From assembly GCA_029465975.1 (NCBI GenBank), contig CM055757.1, forward strand, positions 3,562,678 to 3,626,677: a stretch of 64,000 bases of DNA, in the 5' to 3' direction. Source of the DNA: Dallia pectoralis. Its lineage: Eukaryota > Chordata > Actinopteri > Esociformes > Umbridae. Under the pieces are notes generated by a model. That model was not told where the DNA came from. It searched no databases and saw only the letters and a program-made list of their open reading frames with translations. Positions 1 to 64,000 of the stretch are shown here, one piece after another (position 1 is the first letter of the stretch; each line of letters starts with the position of its first letter). The position numbers were made by a program, and so were the translations under genes.

Positions 1-346
1 GTAGAGTTGTTCTGTATGTTTCAGCTTTTAAAAAGGTTGTTTGCATTTATATTTCATAGCTATATATACATTGTTATAGCTGTTCAAAGGGATGTATGGC
101 GTATGATGTTTCAACTCTTTAAAGGGCTGTTTTGTGTGTCAGGTGTTTAAAGAGCTGTTTTGAATGTTTCAGGTGTTTACACAGTTGTTTGTACATTTCA
201 GGTGTTCACACAGTTGTTTGTACATTCCAGTTGTTTACACAGTTGTTTGTACATTTCAGTTGTTTACACAGTTGTGTGTACATTTCAGGTGTTTAAGCAG
301 TTGTTTGTATATTTCAGGTGTTTAAGCAGTTGTTTGTACATTTCAG
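1..346 (+). repeat. 29-bp intronic minisatellite ending at the exon-1 acceptor
   Basis: The unit is about 29 bp (GTGTTTACACAGTTG, then TTTGTACATTTCAG). It is clear from about 140 and diverged upstream of that. Each copy ends in TTTCAG, and the last copy supplies the acceptor used by exon 1. Confidence 0.8.
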
Positions 347-56321
<55,975 letters not shown>

Positions 56322-56341
56322 AGCTAAACTATCTTAAGGCC

Positions 56342-56457
56342 AGGGGGACCATGAGTCCAGCAGGGGGGGCCATGAGGTCCAGCCGGGGGGCCATGAGGTC
56401 CAGCAGGGGGGCCATGAGGTCCAGCAGGGGGGGGCATGAGGTCCAGCAGGGGGGGCT
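56342..56457. repeat. 22-bp G-rich repeat in the papln 3' UTR
   Basis: Five units of GGCCATGAGGTCCAGCAGGG plus two G, starting 21 bases after the stop codon, each with a run of five to eight G. Confidence 0.92.
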
Positions 56458-57194
56458 TGGACCCAACAATTGCCTGTTAAGACTGTACTGTAAACTCCCT
56501 CTACAGCTTTTTCCTCCTGGGATGGGCAGACTGGGCCGGTAAGGGCCTCCCTAATGGATGTCCACAACCCCCCTGTGGACAGTTTCCCAGATCAATATCA
56601 AAGGGACTGGCCATAATAAGTCATGAGAACTGTGTTTTAACTCCGCCTAGAAGTGAACTGCCGTCATGTTTCTATGTGTCACCGAAAGCATCGGAAGGGG
56701 ACTTTTGTAGTAGAACATTTCCAGATAGAGAGAATGTGCTTTTGTTCAGGGAATCTAATATGTTGTGCAGCCTATGCTACTGTTTATATGAGTATATATC
56801 AAGTTTACGAACCTCTACTGTATTTATGATATTCCCACGTTTTCCCGAAATCCAGTGGGGAGGATTCTGGGTTTCCTTCACATTCTGTTCTGATTTCAGA
56901 AATTGGACAATCTGGTTTGAGAGTTTCTTGGCTAGAAGGGACACTATACTCATATCTTATGATTCTTAAAAAAGTTCACGTTACAACACACAGATACACC
57001 TGCAAGGTCACGAGTCTGCTAGCTGTACAACAGAATCAATTATGTATTTGGTCTATTCAGGATTTACAAATGTACCTCGACAATCTACTAACACTGGTTT
57101 TAGTTGTGTATTTTTGTATTTTCTTATGTGTTTTATATGTATGTGACTGTTCTACTGTTTCCTGTGGATGTCAGAATGAGCAGCTGTGGATTTA

Positions 57195-57200
57195 AATAAA
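57195..57200 (+). promoter_or_regulatory. papln: Polyadenylation signal AATAAA of papln
   Basis: This canonical AATAAA is the best candidate after the stop codon. It is followed within 15-30 bases by GT/T-rich sequence (57217-57225), as expected for a cleavage region. Confidence 0.6.
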
Positions 57201-57414
57201 CATGTTCCATTTCCAACCTGGTTTTTACCATAATTTATTTCTTAGTTCTGTTACTGCTCTATGACCCATCTTGGCCAACTACTAATTTTATACAATCTTA
57301 TCTGAAACTTTACAAACAAAGAATCTACACACAGAGTCATAATATATAGACACTGAGACATTATGTACAAAACCATAAAACATCGATATATTCTATTAAA
57401 CAATAATCTTCACA

Positions 57415-57630
57415 GACAGAACCTATAGAGTCATAATCTATAACACAAACATAATCTATAGTCATAATCTATAACACACAGACATAATCTATAGTCATAA
57501 TCTATAACACACAGACATAATCTATAGGCAAAAATCTATAACACACAGACATAATCTATAGAGTCATAATCTATAACACAAAGACATAATCTATAGAGTC
57601 ATAATCTACACACAGAGTCATAATATATAG
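57415..57630. repeat. CATAATCTATAACACACAGA repeat upstream of the V segment
   Basis: Six to seven units of about 30-36 bp (ACATAATCTATAG, then TCATAATCTATAACACA) ending about 20 bases before the V leader ATG, in its presumed promoter region. Confidence 0.88.
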
Positions 57631-57647
57631 ACACAGAAACACCAGAC

Positions 57648-58222
57648 ATGCAGTGGGCCCGTCTCCTCTGTCTCCTGCTGCTTCAGTCTAAGTGTAAGTG
57701 TGACTCTGGTTAGGGAGCTTATCAACGCATGTATGTTAAGGCTGGGTCAGAATAGCTAAGGTAACATAGCTATACCCGTGGAGTACACTAGTTCATCCGG
57801 TATTTTAGGATTCTTCTGGATGTTTGGGATGTGCTGTTGTTAGGATGGTCGTCAAGTGTTTTTCAATTGTTCTGTCTGTCAGTGGGGAGATCTTCCAACG
57901 TTCTCCTCTCTGTTTTCTCAAATCAGGCATTGCGACCGGGCATGTGTATCAGACACCATCACAGCTGGTCCTAAAACGTGGCTCCACTGTAAAAATCACC
58001 TGCAATACAAGCATGGACAGTAACCCAAATATGTACTGGTATCACTGGACTGTTGACAATGGGTTTACGGTTGTGTTCAGCTCCCTGGTAGCAGGTTCTG
58101 TGGACCCAGATAGCTGGGATGGGTTCAGAGCCGGTAGACCAAATGCTTTACAGATGATCCTTGAGTCAGATGGAGTGGTTCTGGAGAAGCGGTCCGCTGT
58201 CTGGTACTGTGCTGCCAGCACC
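57648..58222 (+). CDS. Germline T-cell receptor V segment (probably beta type), apparently functional
   Basis: It has two exons. The leader exon 57648-57693 encodes MQWARLLCLLLLQSK and part of a split codon (donor AGT|GTAAGT). The V exon 57927-58222 (acceptor ATCAG) encodes about 98 residues with the V-set hallmarks: first Cys in VKITCNTS, Trp in MYWYHW, and second Cys in SAVWYCAAS. It ends exactly at a recombination signal with a 23-bp spacer, so it is an unrearranged segment that would be joined to a D or J segment in thymocytes. The 23-RSS fits V-beta or V-alpha; the sequence style (YQTPSQLVLKRGSTVKITC) looks more like TRBV. There is no stop or frameshift. A VH or a novel immune-type receptor is less likely because of the framework motifs and the RSS. 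Confidence 0.85.
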
Positions 58223-58261
58223 CACAGTAAAATAAATCAGGCAGGACGCTGTACAAAAACC
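58223..58261 (+). promoter_or_regulatory. V-segment recombination signal, 23-bp spacer
   Basis: Heptamer CACAGTA (58223-58229), 23-base spacer (58230-58252) and nonamer ACAAAAACC (58253-58261). The heptamer matches consensus CACAGTG at six of seven positions and the nonamer matches ACAAAAACC at all nine. This is the RAG1/RAG2 target. Confidence 0.9.
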
Positions 58262-58297
58262 TGATGGAAAACACACACTTTGACCCATCGAACCAAG

Positions 58298-59180
58298 ATG
58301 GCGGCGCGTGCACACGCGAAGCCCTGCGTCTCTCCAGATTTAGCAAAATGGGTATTTATTTATTTTTTAAATTAAGTCTAACTTAACCTTTACAGCCGAC
58401 AAGGTCTACTGGATATAGGAAAAAACTGCATAAAAGATTGCTTTCGATCGGCTTCTGATTCCTCCAGAGATTAGAGGTTAGACCTCTGGAATCCTCCAAA
58501 TGACCTGTAGTCGCCGACCGCGGCGTAGAGAACGTAAACAACACGGGGTGTGCGTGGAGGTCTACGAGCTATAGGCTAAGATGTAACGTTAACGAACCCT
58601 CTCTACTAGTCTTTTCCTAGCTAACGTTCCGTCCCTTGCGAATAAATTCGTGCATCATTGGTGCCCAGATGTCCGGCATCAAAGACATCCATATGGGAAT
58701 TATTAGACACTGAATCTTGTATGCAAATAAATTCAGTGCTAGAAATTCAGTTTCAGAATCTTGTGAGACAGATTTTCTTCCATATATCTGCATCTGGCAA
58801 GCGTTCAGGCAACTCTGAAAGCTTTCAGTAACCGTGCATTCACACTGCTACTTTATTTTTGGTTTTGTTGCACCCCCCATTGCTACATCTTGCCTACACG
58901 CTGCAAACTTATTTACTTGATCGAATTGGCCATTTGCACAATACATCCTGTGGTACTCATCTTGCTACCTCTTGCCCTACACACTGCTAGCCTATTTATT
59001 ATATTTGCATTTTGCACAATGCTTATCGTCTGTACTATCCATTAATCTTTTTGTTACCTTCATTGTATAGTTTTGTTGTTCAGTGTTGTTTTATTTATTC
59101 AATATAACCTCACGAACGGGATACTTCGGCTCTGCACTTTCCTGTATTTGCACTACACCCTGCTAAGCGAGTGACAGATC
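58298..59180 (+). mobile_element. Internally deleted LINE (5' end and 3' UTR)
   Basis: It starts with AAGATGGCGGCGCG, a YY1-like motif common at LINE 5' ends. A broken frame reads SRRPRRRERKQ and SLFLANVPSLANKF, like the N-terminus of the endonuclease of fish L2/Rex-type LINEs. From 58850 the sequence matches, in opposite orientation, 60700-60900, which looks like shared 3' UTR. The middle of ORF2 is missing. Confidence 0.65.
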
Positions 59181-59396
59181 ATGACTGTCATTAAAGCTAT
59201 AATTAAGTGGTTGTTTACGCAGGCAGTCCAATTCAGATGGTCCACTTTACTATTTGGCATCTTTAACATTTCCATCAGGTCTTTTCACACAGTTTCTTTG
59301 GAGCGAACGATCAATGGACTAATTAGTTGCTCTTTATTACAGAACGGCAATGTGTGTGTGAGACAAAGTATATAATATAGTCTATACCAGATAGGC

Positions 59397-59612
59397 CTAC
59401 ACTACTTACACTACTTTAATCACCCTACCTCACTAGTTTAATAACCATGCCTCATTACTTTACTAACTCTGTGTCAGTACTTTGCTAATCGTACCTCAAC
59501 ACTTTACTGATCCTACCACACTATTTTACTAACCCTACATCACTACTTTACTGACACCCCATCACTACTTTTTAAACTTTACTTTACTAATGTTACCTAC
59601 TAACCTCACTAC
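59397..59612. repeat. Degenerate ~27-bp repeat, interrupted by insertions
   Basis: Diverged units of CACTACTTTACTAACCCTAC. The same motif returns at about 60968-61000, right before the gap, so the 59613-60960 stretch appears to have inserted into this array. Confidence 0.7.
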
Positions 59613-59683
59613 TTTTTTAGATTCGATTCACTTTATTGTTTTGAACAGTACAAGTACAGTACAAGGAAATGCAGTTTGCATCC

Positions 59684-60537
59684 TATGAAGGTAAAACAGC
59701 GACATAAGTTTTTTTCTTGTAATTGGTTTTTTTCTTTTGAAACTCGTTTTGTACAAAAGTTTTTCTTTCTTGTAATTTGTTTTTTTCTTTTGAAACTCGT
59801 TTTGTACAAACGTTTTTCTTTCTTGTAATAGGTTTTGTACAAAAAACCAACGCGCAGAGTTTTGTCACTAAAATTCCACCAGCACTGTGACAAAAGTTTT
59901 TCTTTCTTGTAAATCAGTCTGTGCCCAAACGTTTCACTGCGTTTCCAAACAGAAACCCCAAACGTATTCTGACCAATGAACGGATAGCTATCTTAGCGTG
60001 GCACTTTGAACTTCAACCAATCGTTACTCCTTGCAAAGGGTAGAAGAAAAGCCATGGCTCGCCATGGTCAGCATCTGTTACCTCAAGTTTTCGATTATGT
60101 AAAACGTATTTTCATGTCCATGCAGTAGTAATCAAAATATTATTTTATATTATTTTATTTAATATTGCATGGACATGAAAATACGTTTTACATAATCGTA
60201 TTTTCATGTCCATGCAGTAGTAATTAAAATATTATTTTATTTAATACTGCATGGACATGAAAATAAGTTTTACTTGAGGTAACAGATGCTGACCATGCCG
60301 AGCCATGGCTTTTTTCCTCTTTGTAAGGAGTAACGATTGGTTGAAGTTCAAAGTGCCACGATAAGATGGCTATCCGTTCATTTGTCAGAATACGTTTGGG
60401 GTTTCTGTTTGGAAACTCTGCGTGTTGGTTTTTTGTACAAAACCTATTACAAGAAAGAAAACCTGAGTACAAAACGAGTTTCAAAAGAAAAAAACCAATT
60501 ACAAGAAAAAAACTTATGTCGCTGTTTTACCTTCATA
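59684..60537. mobile_element. 854-bp palindromic (fold-back) element
   Basis: The left end TATGAAGGTAAAACAGCGAC and the right end are inverted copies. The two arms match over hundreds of bases and meet near 60200 with a short duplicated centre (CATGTCCATGCAGTAGTAAT in both orientations). The direct flank is GCATCC (59678-59683, 60538-60543). No coding sequence was seen. Confidence 0.8.
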
Positions 60538-60543
60538 GCATCC

Positions 60544-60950
60544 AACCAGAAGTGCAAAAAGAGCAGTGAAAAATAACTGACAGGGCAGCAATGTGCCAAT
60601 GGTATGGAGGACAACGTAAGGATGTGCAATTGACATAGATAAGTAAATGTGCAGGTTCAACAATGTAGCAAATTTTGAATAAGCGAGGGCAGTACAAGTG
60701 GAAATATAAAAAATCGGCTAGCGGTGTGTAGGGCAAAAGTTAGCAATGAGGAGTACATACAGTAAGCGTTGTGCAAATGGCAAATCAAGTAAATAAGTTA
60801 GCAGCGTTTAGGCAAGAGATAGCAATGGGGGTACAACAGTACATTGTGAAAATGGCAAATAGAATGAATAAGTTAGCAGTGTGCATGACAAGTTGTTAGC
60901 TGTGAGTAGAGATATGGACCGGCTGCCTGATGGTAGGTGGGCAAACAGTT
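60544..60950 (-). mobile_element. LINE 3'-end relic, minus orientation
   Basis: The reverse complement of 60700-60900 matches 58850-59060 (CCCCCATTGCTA, TTGCCTA, GCTAACTTATTTACTTGAT, CCATTTGCACAA). With the bases left of the palindrome (59620-59677) it appears to be one element split by the palindrome. Confidence 0.6.
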
Positions 60951-61000
60951 AATGGCTCAAGTTGGCTAACCTATCTTCACTACTTTATTATCCCTCACCC

Positions 61001-61500
61001 NNNNNNNNNNNNNNNNNNNNNNNNNNNNNNNNNNNNNNNNNNNNNNNNNNNNNNNNNNNNNNNNNNNNNNNNNNNNNNNNNNNNNNNNNNNNNNNNNNNN
61101 NNNNNNNNNNNNNNNNNNNNNNNNNNNNNNNNNNNNNNNNNNNNNNNNNNNNNNNNNNNNNNNNNNNNNNNNNNNNNNNNNNNNNNNNNNNNNNNNNNNN
61201 NNNNNNNNNNNNNNNNNNNNNNNNNNNNNNNNNNNNNNNNNNNNNNNNNNNNNNNNNNNNNNNNNNNNNNNNNNNNNNNNNNNNNNNNNNNNNNNNNNNN
61301 NNNNNNNNNNNNNNNNNNNNNNNNNNNNNNNNNNNNNNNNNNNNNNNNNNNNNNNNNNNNNNNNNNNNNNNNNNNNNNNNNNNNNNNNNNNNNNNNNNNN
61401 NNNNNNNNNNNNNNNNNNNNNNNNNNNNNNNNNNNNNNNNNNNNNNNNNNNNNNNNNNNNNNNNNNNNNNNNNNNNNNNNNNNNNNNNNNNNNNNNNNNN
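61001..61500. other. Assembly gap (500 N)
   Basis: Exactly 500 N, probably a nominal gap size. It is bounded on the right by a tandem array. Confidence 0.99.
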
Positions 61501-62826
61501 AAGTGCCTTATTGCTAGTTTAAATTGCTAGTTTAAACAAGTGCCTTATTGCTAGTTTAAACAAGTGCCTTATTGCTAGTTTAAACAAGTGCCTTATTGCT
61601 AGTTTAAACAAGTGCCTTATTGCTAGTTTAAACAAGTGCCTTATTGCTAGTTTAAACAAGTGCCTTATTGCTAGTTTAAACAAGTGCCTTATTGCTAGTT
61701 TAAACAAGTGCCTTATTGCTAGTTTAAACCGGTGCCTTATTGCTAGTTTAAACCGGTGCCTTATTGCTAGTTTAAACAAGTGCCTTATTGCTAGTTTAAA
61801 CAAGTGCCTTTTGCTAGTTTAAACCGGTGCCTTATTGCTAGTTTAAACAAGTGCCTTATTGCTAGTTTAAACCGGTGCCTTATTGCTAGTTTAAACAAGT
61901 GCCTTATTGCTAGTTTAAACCGGTGCCTTATTGCTAGTTTAAACAAGTGCCTTATTGCTAGTTTAAACAAGTGCCTTATTGCTAGTTTAAACAAGTGCCT
62001 TATTGCTAGTTTAAACAAGTGCCTTATTGCTAGTTTAAACCGGTGCCTTTTTGCTAGTTTAAACCGGTGCCTTTTTGCTAGTTTAAACCGGTGCCTTATT
62101 GCTAGTTTAAACCAGTGCCTTATTGCTAGTTTAAACCGGTGCCTTATTGCTAGTTTAAACAAGTGCCTTATTGCTAGTTTAAACCAGTGCCTTATTGCTA
62201 GTTTAAACCGGTGCCTTTTTGCTAGTTTAAACCGGTGCCTTATTGCTAGTTTAAACAAGTGCCTTATTGCTAGTTTAAACAAGTGCCTTATTGCTAGTTT
62301 AAACCGGTGCCTTTTTGCTAGTTTAAACCGGTGCCTTATTGCTAGTTTAAACAAGTGCCTTATTGCTAGTTTAAACCAGTGCCTTATTGCTAGTTTAAAC
62401 CGGTGCCTTATTGCTAGTTTAAACAAGTGCCTTATTGCTAGTTTAAACAAGTGCCTTATTGCTAGTTTAAACCGGTGCCTTTTTGCTAGTTTAAACCGGT
62501 GCCTTATTGCTAGTTTAAACCGGTGCCTTATTGCTAGTTTAAACCGGTGCCTTTTTGCTAGTTTAAACCGGTGCCTTTTTGCTAGTTTAAACCGGTGCCT
62601 TTTTGCTAGTTTAAACCGGTGCCTTTTGCTAGTTTAAACCAGTGCCTTATTGCTAGTTTAAACAAGTGCCTTATTGCTAGTTTAAACCAGTGCCTTATTG
62701 CTAGTTTAAACAAGTACCTTATTGCTAGTTTAAAGCGGTGCCTTATTGCTAGTTTAAACAAGTGCCTTATTGCTAGTTTAAACCGGTGCCTTTTTGCTAG
62801 TTTAAACAAGTGCCATATTGCTAGTT
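61501..62826. repeat. 24-bp minisatellite, about 55 copies
   Basis: Unit GTGCCTTATTGCTAGTTTAA plus ACAA, ACCG or ACCA. It abuts the gap, so its true length is unknown. Eight-codon units keep frames open on both strands. Confidence 0.97.
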
Positions 62827-63029
62827 AAAACTGGTCAAGAACAATCAAATTGCATTTCAGCCAAACTGCATTCATAGTTGAAATTACCATTGTTTATGTT
62901 TATTTAACATCTCAAGCAAGACATTGAATTTACTTAATTAGATTAGTTCATTGTTATGGTGGGACCTAAATGTGTAATTCAACATCAACCCTCCAGGTGT
63001 CAGTATGTGATCAAAAACACATTTTATTT
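62827..63029. other. Unique sequence, nothing recognised
   Basis: AT-rich spacer between the array and the protease-like relic. Confidence 0.5.
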
Positions 63030-63233
63030 TTTAATACAGCTTTTTCATTTGATAACAACGGTATGTTTGCATTCACCAGGGATGTGTGACACCCGGCATC
63101 ACCCGTACTGTTCCTGATATCTGCCTTAGAAACAACTGTAGCAGCTCTGACTTGTACCAAGCCTTCAGGGAGGCTACAGAGGTACACCTGGTCCTCCAAT
63201 CTGCCTCCACAGATCAGTGGTCTGATAAAAAAG
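63030..63233 (-). pseudogene. Possible serine-protease (S1 family) exon relic
   Basis: The minus-strand frame reads CSLPEGLVQV, then ADIRNSTGDAGCHTSLVNAN and IPLLSNEK. This resembles the CLP...VxGWGDxxxTGD...LxxxxIPLLSNxxC segment of trypsin-fold proteases, perhaps of the HGF/MST1 group, but the Trp-Gly of the core is lost. A pyrimidine-rich ATCAG precedes it, suggesting an old exon. No catalytic residue falls in this stretch. Confidence 0.35.
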
Positions 63234-63393
63234 ATAATAGCTACAGGATGCTTTAGTGTAAAAAAAATCATTTATTATACATTATATTTTTTGATCTAAG
63301 AATAGGAATATACATTTTAAAGTTGTCCCCTCACCAGCTAAACTACACCCCTCTTCATCTCCTTCCCCCACCCCGCTCATGGAGGGGCTTGTG

Positions 63394-63432
63394 GGTTGTT
63401 GTTGAGCAGTGTATCAGATATGAGTCAATGTG
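63394..63432 (-). promoter_or_regulatory. Recombination signal (23-RSS) of the split V segment
   Basis: On the minus strand: heptamer CACATTG (63432-63426), a 23-base spacer, and nonamer ACAACAACC (63402-63394). The CAC core is intact. It sits directly against the V coding end. Confidence 0.85.
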
Positions 63433-63987
63433 CTATACTGGAAGCACAGTAATACACAGCCGAGTCCCCAACCACCAGGTTCTTGATCTCCAGGGACGAG
63501 TCAGTCAGCTCCGTCCTGATTGATATTATTTATTATATAAAAAATAATTTTTTCCAGTCAGAGACAACTTAAGATTCATACATTAGTGGGCAATAAAATG
63601 AAAACTGGTACTTTACAATATAGAATTATACATTATAATCTAGACAGGTTGTGTTGAATCCAGACTAATGCGTTCCAATACAGACTGGTACTTCACAATC
63701 CTGAGTGATACTTTACAAGTCAAACTGATAATTACAGTAAGTGAATTACAAAAAAATATCATGCCTGTTCATGGTGTACTTGTTTTTCTCAAAGGGAACC
63801 TCAGTATCCGCGTTGTTCCGATTCAGAGAAAATGTTAGCATCTCCATCTTCGTGCCTTTCTGTCGGTACCAGAACATGTAGTAGTGGGAGCTGTCGTCAT
63901 GGTGACAGTGTAGCGTCACCAGGTCATCTCCTTCCCAGCAGACTAACAGGACAGGAGTCTGTTGAATGGTGACACCGCCACAGAAAT
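63433..63987 (-). pseudogene. T-cell receptor beta-type V segment split by a 245-bp insertion
   Basis: On the minus strand the V exon opens after a TTAG acceptor at 63992-63988 and reads GGVTIQQTPVLL, LVTLHCHH and YYMFWYRQKGTK, then breaks after TMNR at 63764. The remainder resumes at about 63516 with TELTDSSLEI and SAVYYCASS and ends at a good 23-RSS. The intervening 245 bases put a stop codon in frame five codons after the break, so the segment cannot encode a receptor. The leader exon would lie beyond the window end. Framework residues (YYMFWYRQ, VYYCASS) are typical of TRBV. Its orientation is opposite to the intact V at 57648. Confidence 0.85.
63519..63763. mobile_element. 245-bp insertion inside the V segment (MITE-like)
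   Basis: AT-rich insert flanked by a direct CAGG on each side (63764-63767 and 63515-63518, minus-strand reading). The ends are weakly inverted (CATGATATT against ATTGATATT). Removing it and one CAGG would make the two V halves contiguous. The family was not recognised. Confidence 0.55.
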
Positions 63988-64000
63988 CTAAGAACATAGA

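Larger units (their letters stand above)
56322..57200 (+). other. papln: papln 3' untranslated region
   Basis: This stretch lies between the stop codon and the AATAAA near 57195. It opens with a G-rich tandem repeat and is otherwise AT-rich with no coding signal. Its extent is inferred from the polyadenylation signal only. Confidence 0.7.

Noticed and set aside
61501..62826. Regular direct repeats resembling a CRISPR array
   Set aside because: Units are contiguous 24-mers without unique spacers, in a vertebrate genome, with no cas-like genes.

Overview
The window is vertebrate genomic DNA, almost certainly from a ray-finned (teleost) fish. It holds one large intron-rich gene, papilin (papln), then germline T-cell-receptor variable segments with 23-bp recombination signals, fish-type Tc1 and hAT DNA transposons, and degraded LINEs of the jockey/L2/Rex type. 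There is no bacterial-style gene organisation. A run of N (61001-61500) marks an assembly gap.

Layout. Bases 1-57200 are papln on the + strand. The window opens inside an intron, so the signal-peptide exon lies upstream. I could place 27 exons by eye. Joined, they give 3,750 coding bases (1,249 residues plus stop), and all 26 junctions agree in phase. The domain order is TSP1, ADAMTS cysteine-rich/spacer, TSP1 x4, five papilin cassettes (YGCC modules), Kunitz, Ig x3 and PLAC, as in papilin. A 3' UTR ends at an AATAAA near 57195. Bases 57648-58261 hold an intact V segment, probably TCR beta type, with leader exon, V exon and 23-RSS. Bases 58298-61000 are a mosaic of LINE relics and a long palindromic element. 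Bases 61501-62826 are a 24-bp array next to the gap. Bases 63030-64000 hold, on the minus strand, a serine-protease-like relic and a V segment split by a 245-bp insertion.

By my tally, roughly half of the readable bases are tandem arrays and only about 6-7% of the papln span is coding. Several arrays are built from the papln splice junctions themselves. The repeat unit carries the end of an exon plus the adjoining intron bases, so authentic-looking 5' or 3' splice sites recur tens to over a hundred times (23195-24256, 25000-25560, 27626-32020, 32284-33610, 33703-34008). One array is open in frame and ends every copy with the same donor. A 4.9-kb polypyrimidine array repeats a poly-Y tract plus CAG about every 33 bp. 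This gene-wide splice-junction amplification is the most unusual thing here. The very long open frames over the arrays are artefacts of stop-free repeats and are not annotated as genes.

All calls come from reading the sequence and from family knowledge. No database search was run. Residue numbers refer to the in-window papilin fragment, starting at base 347.
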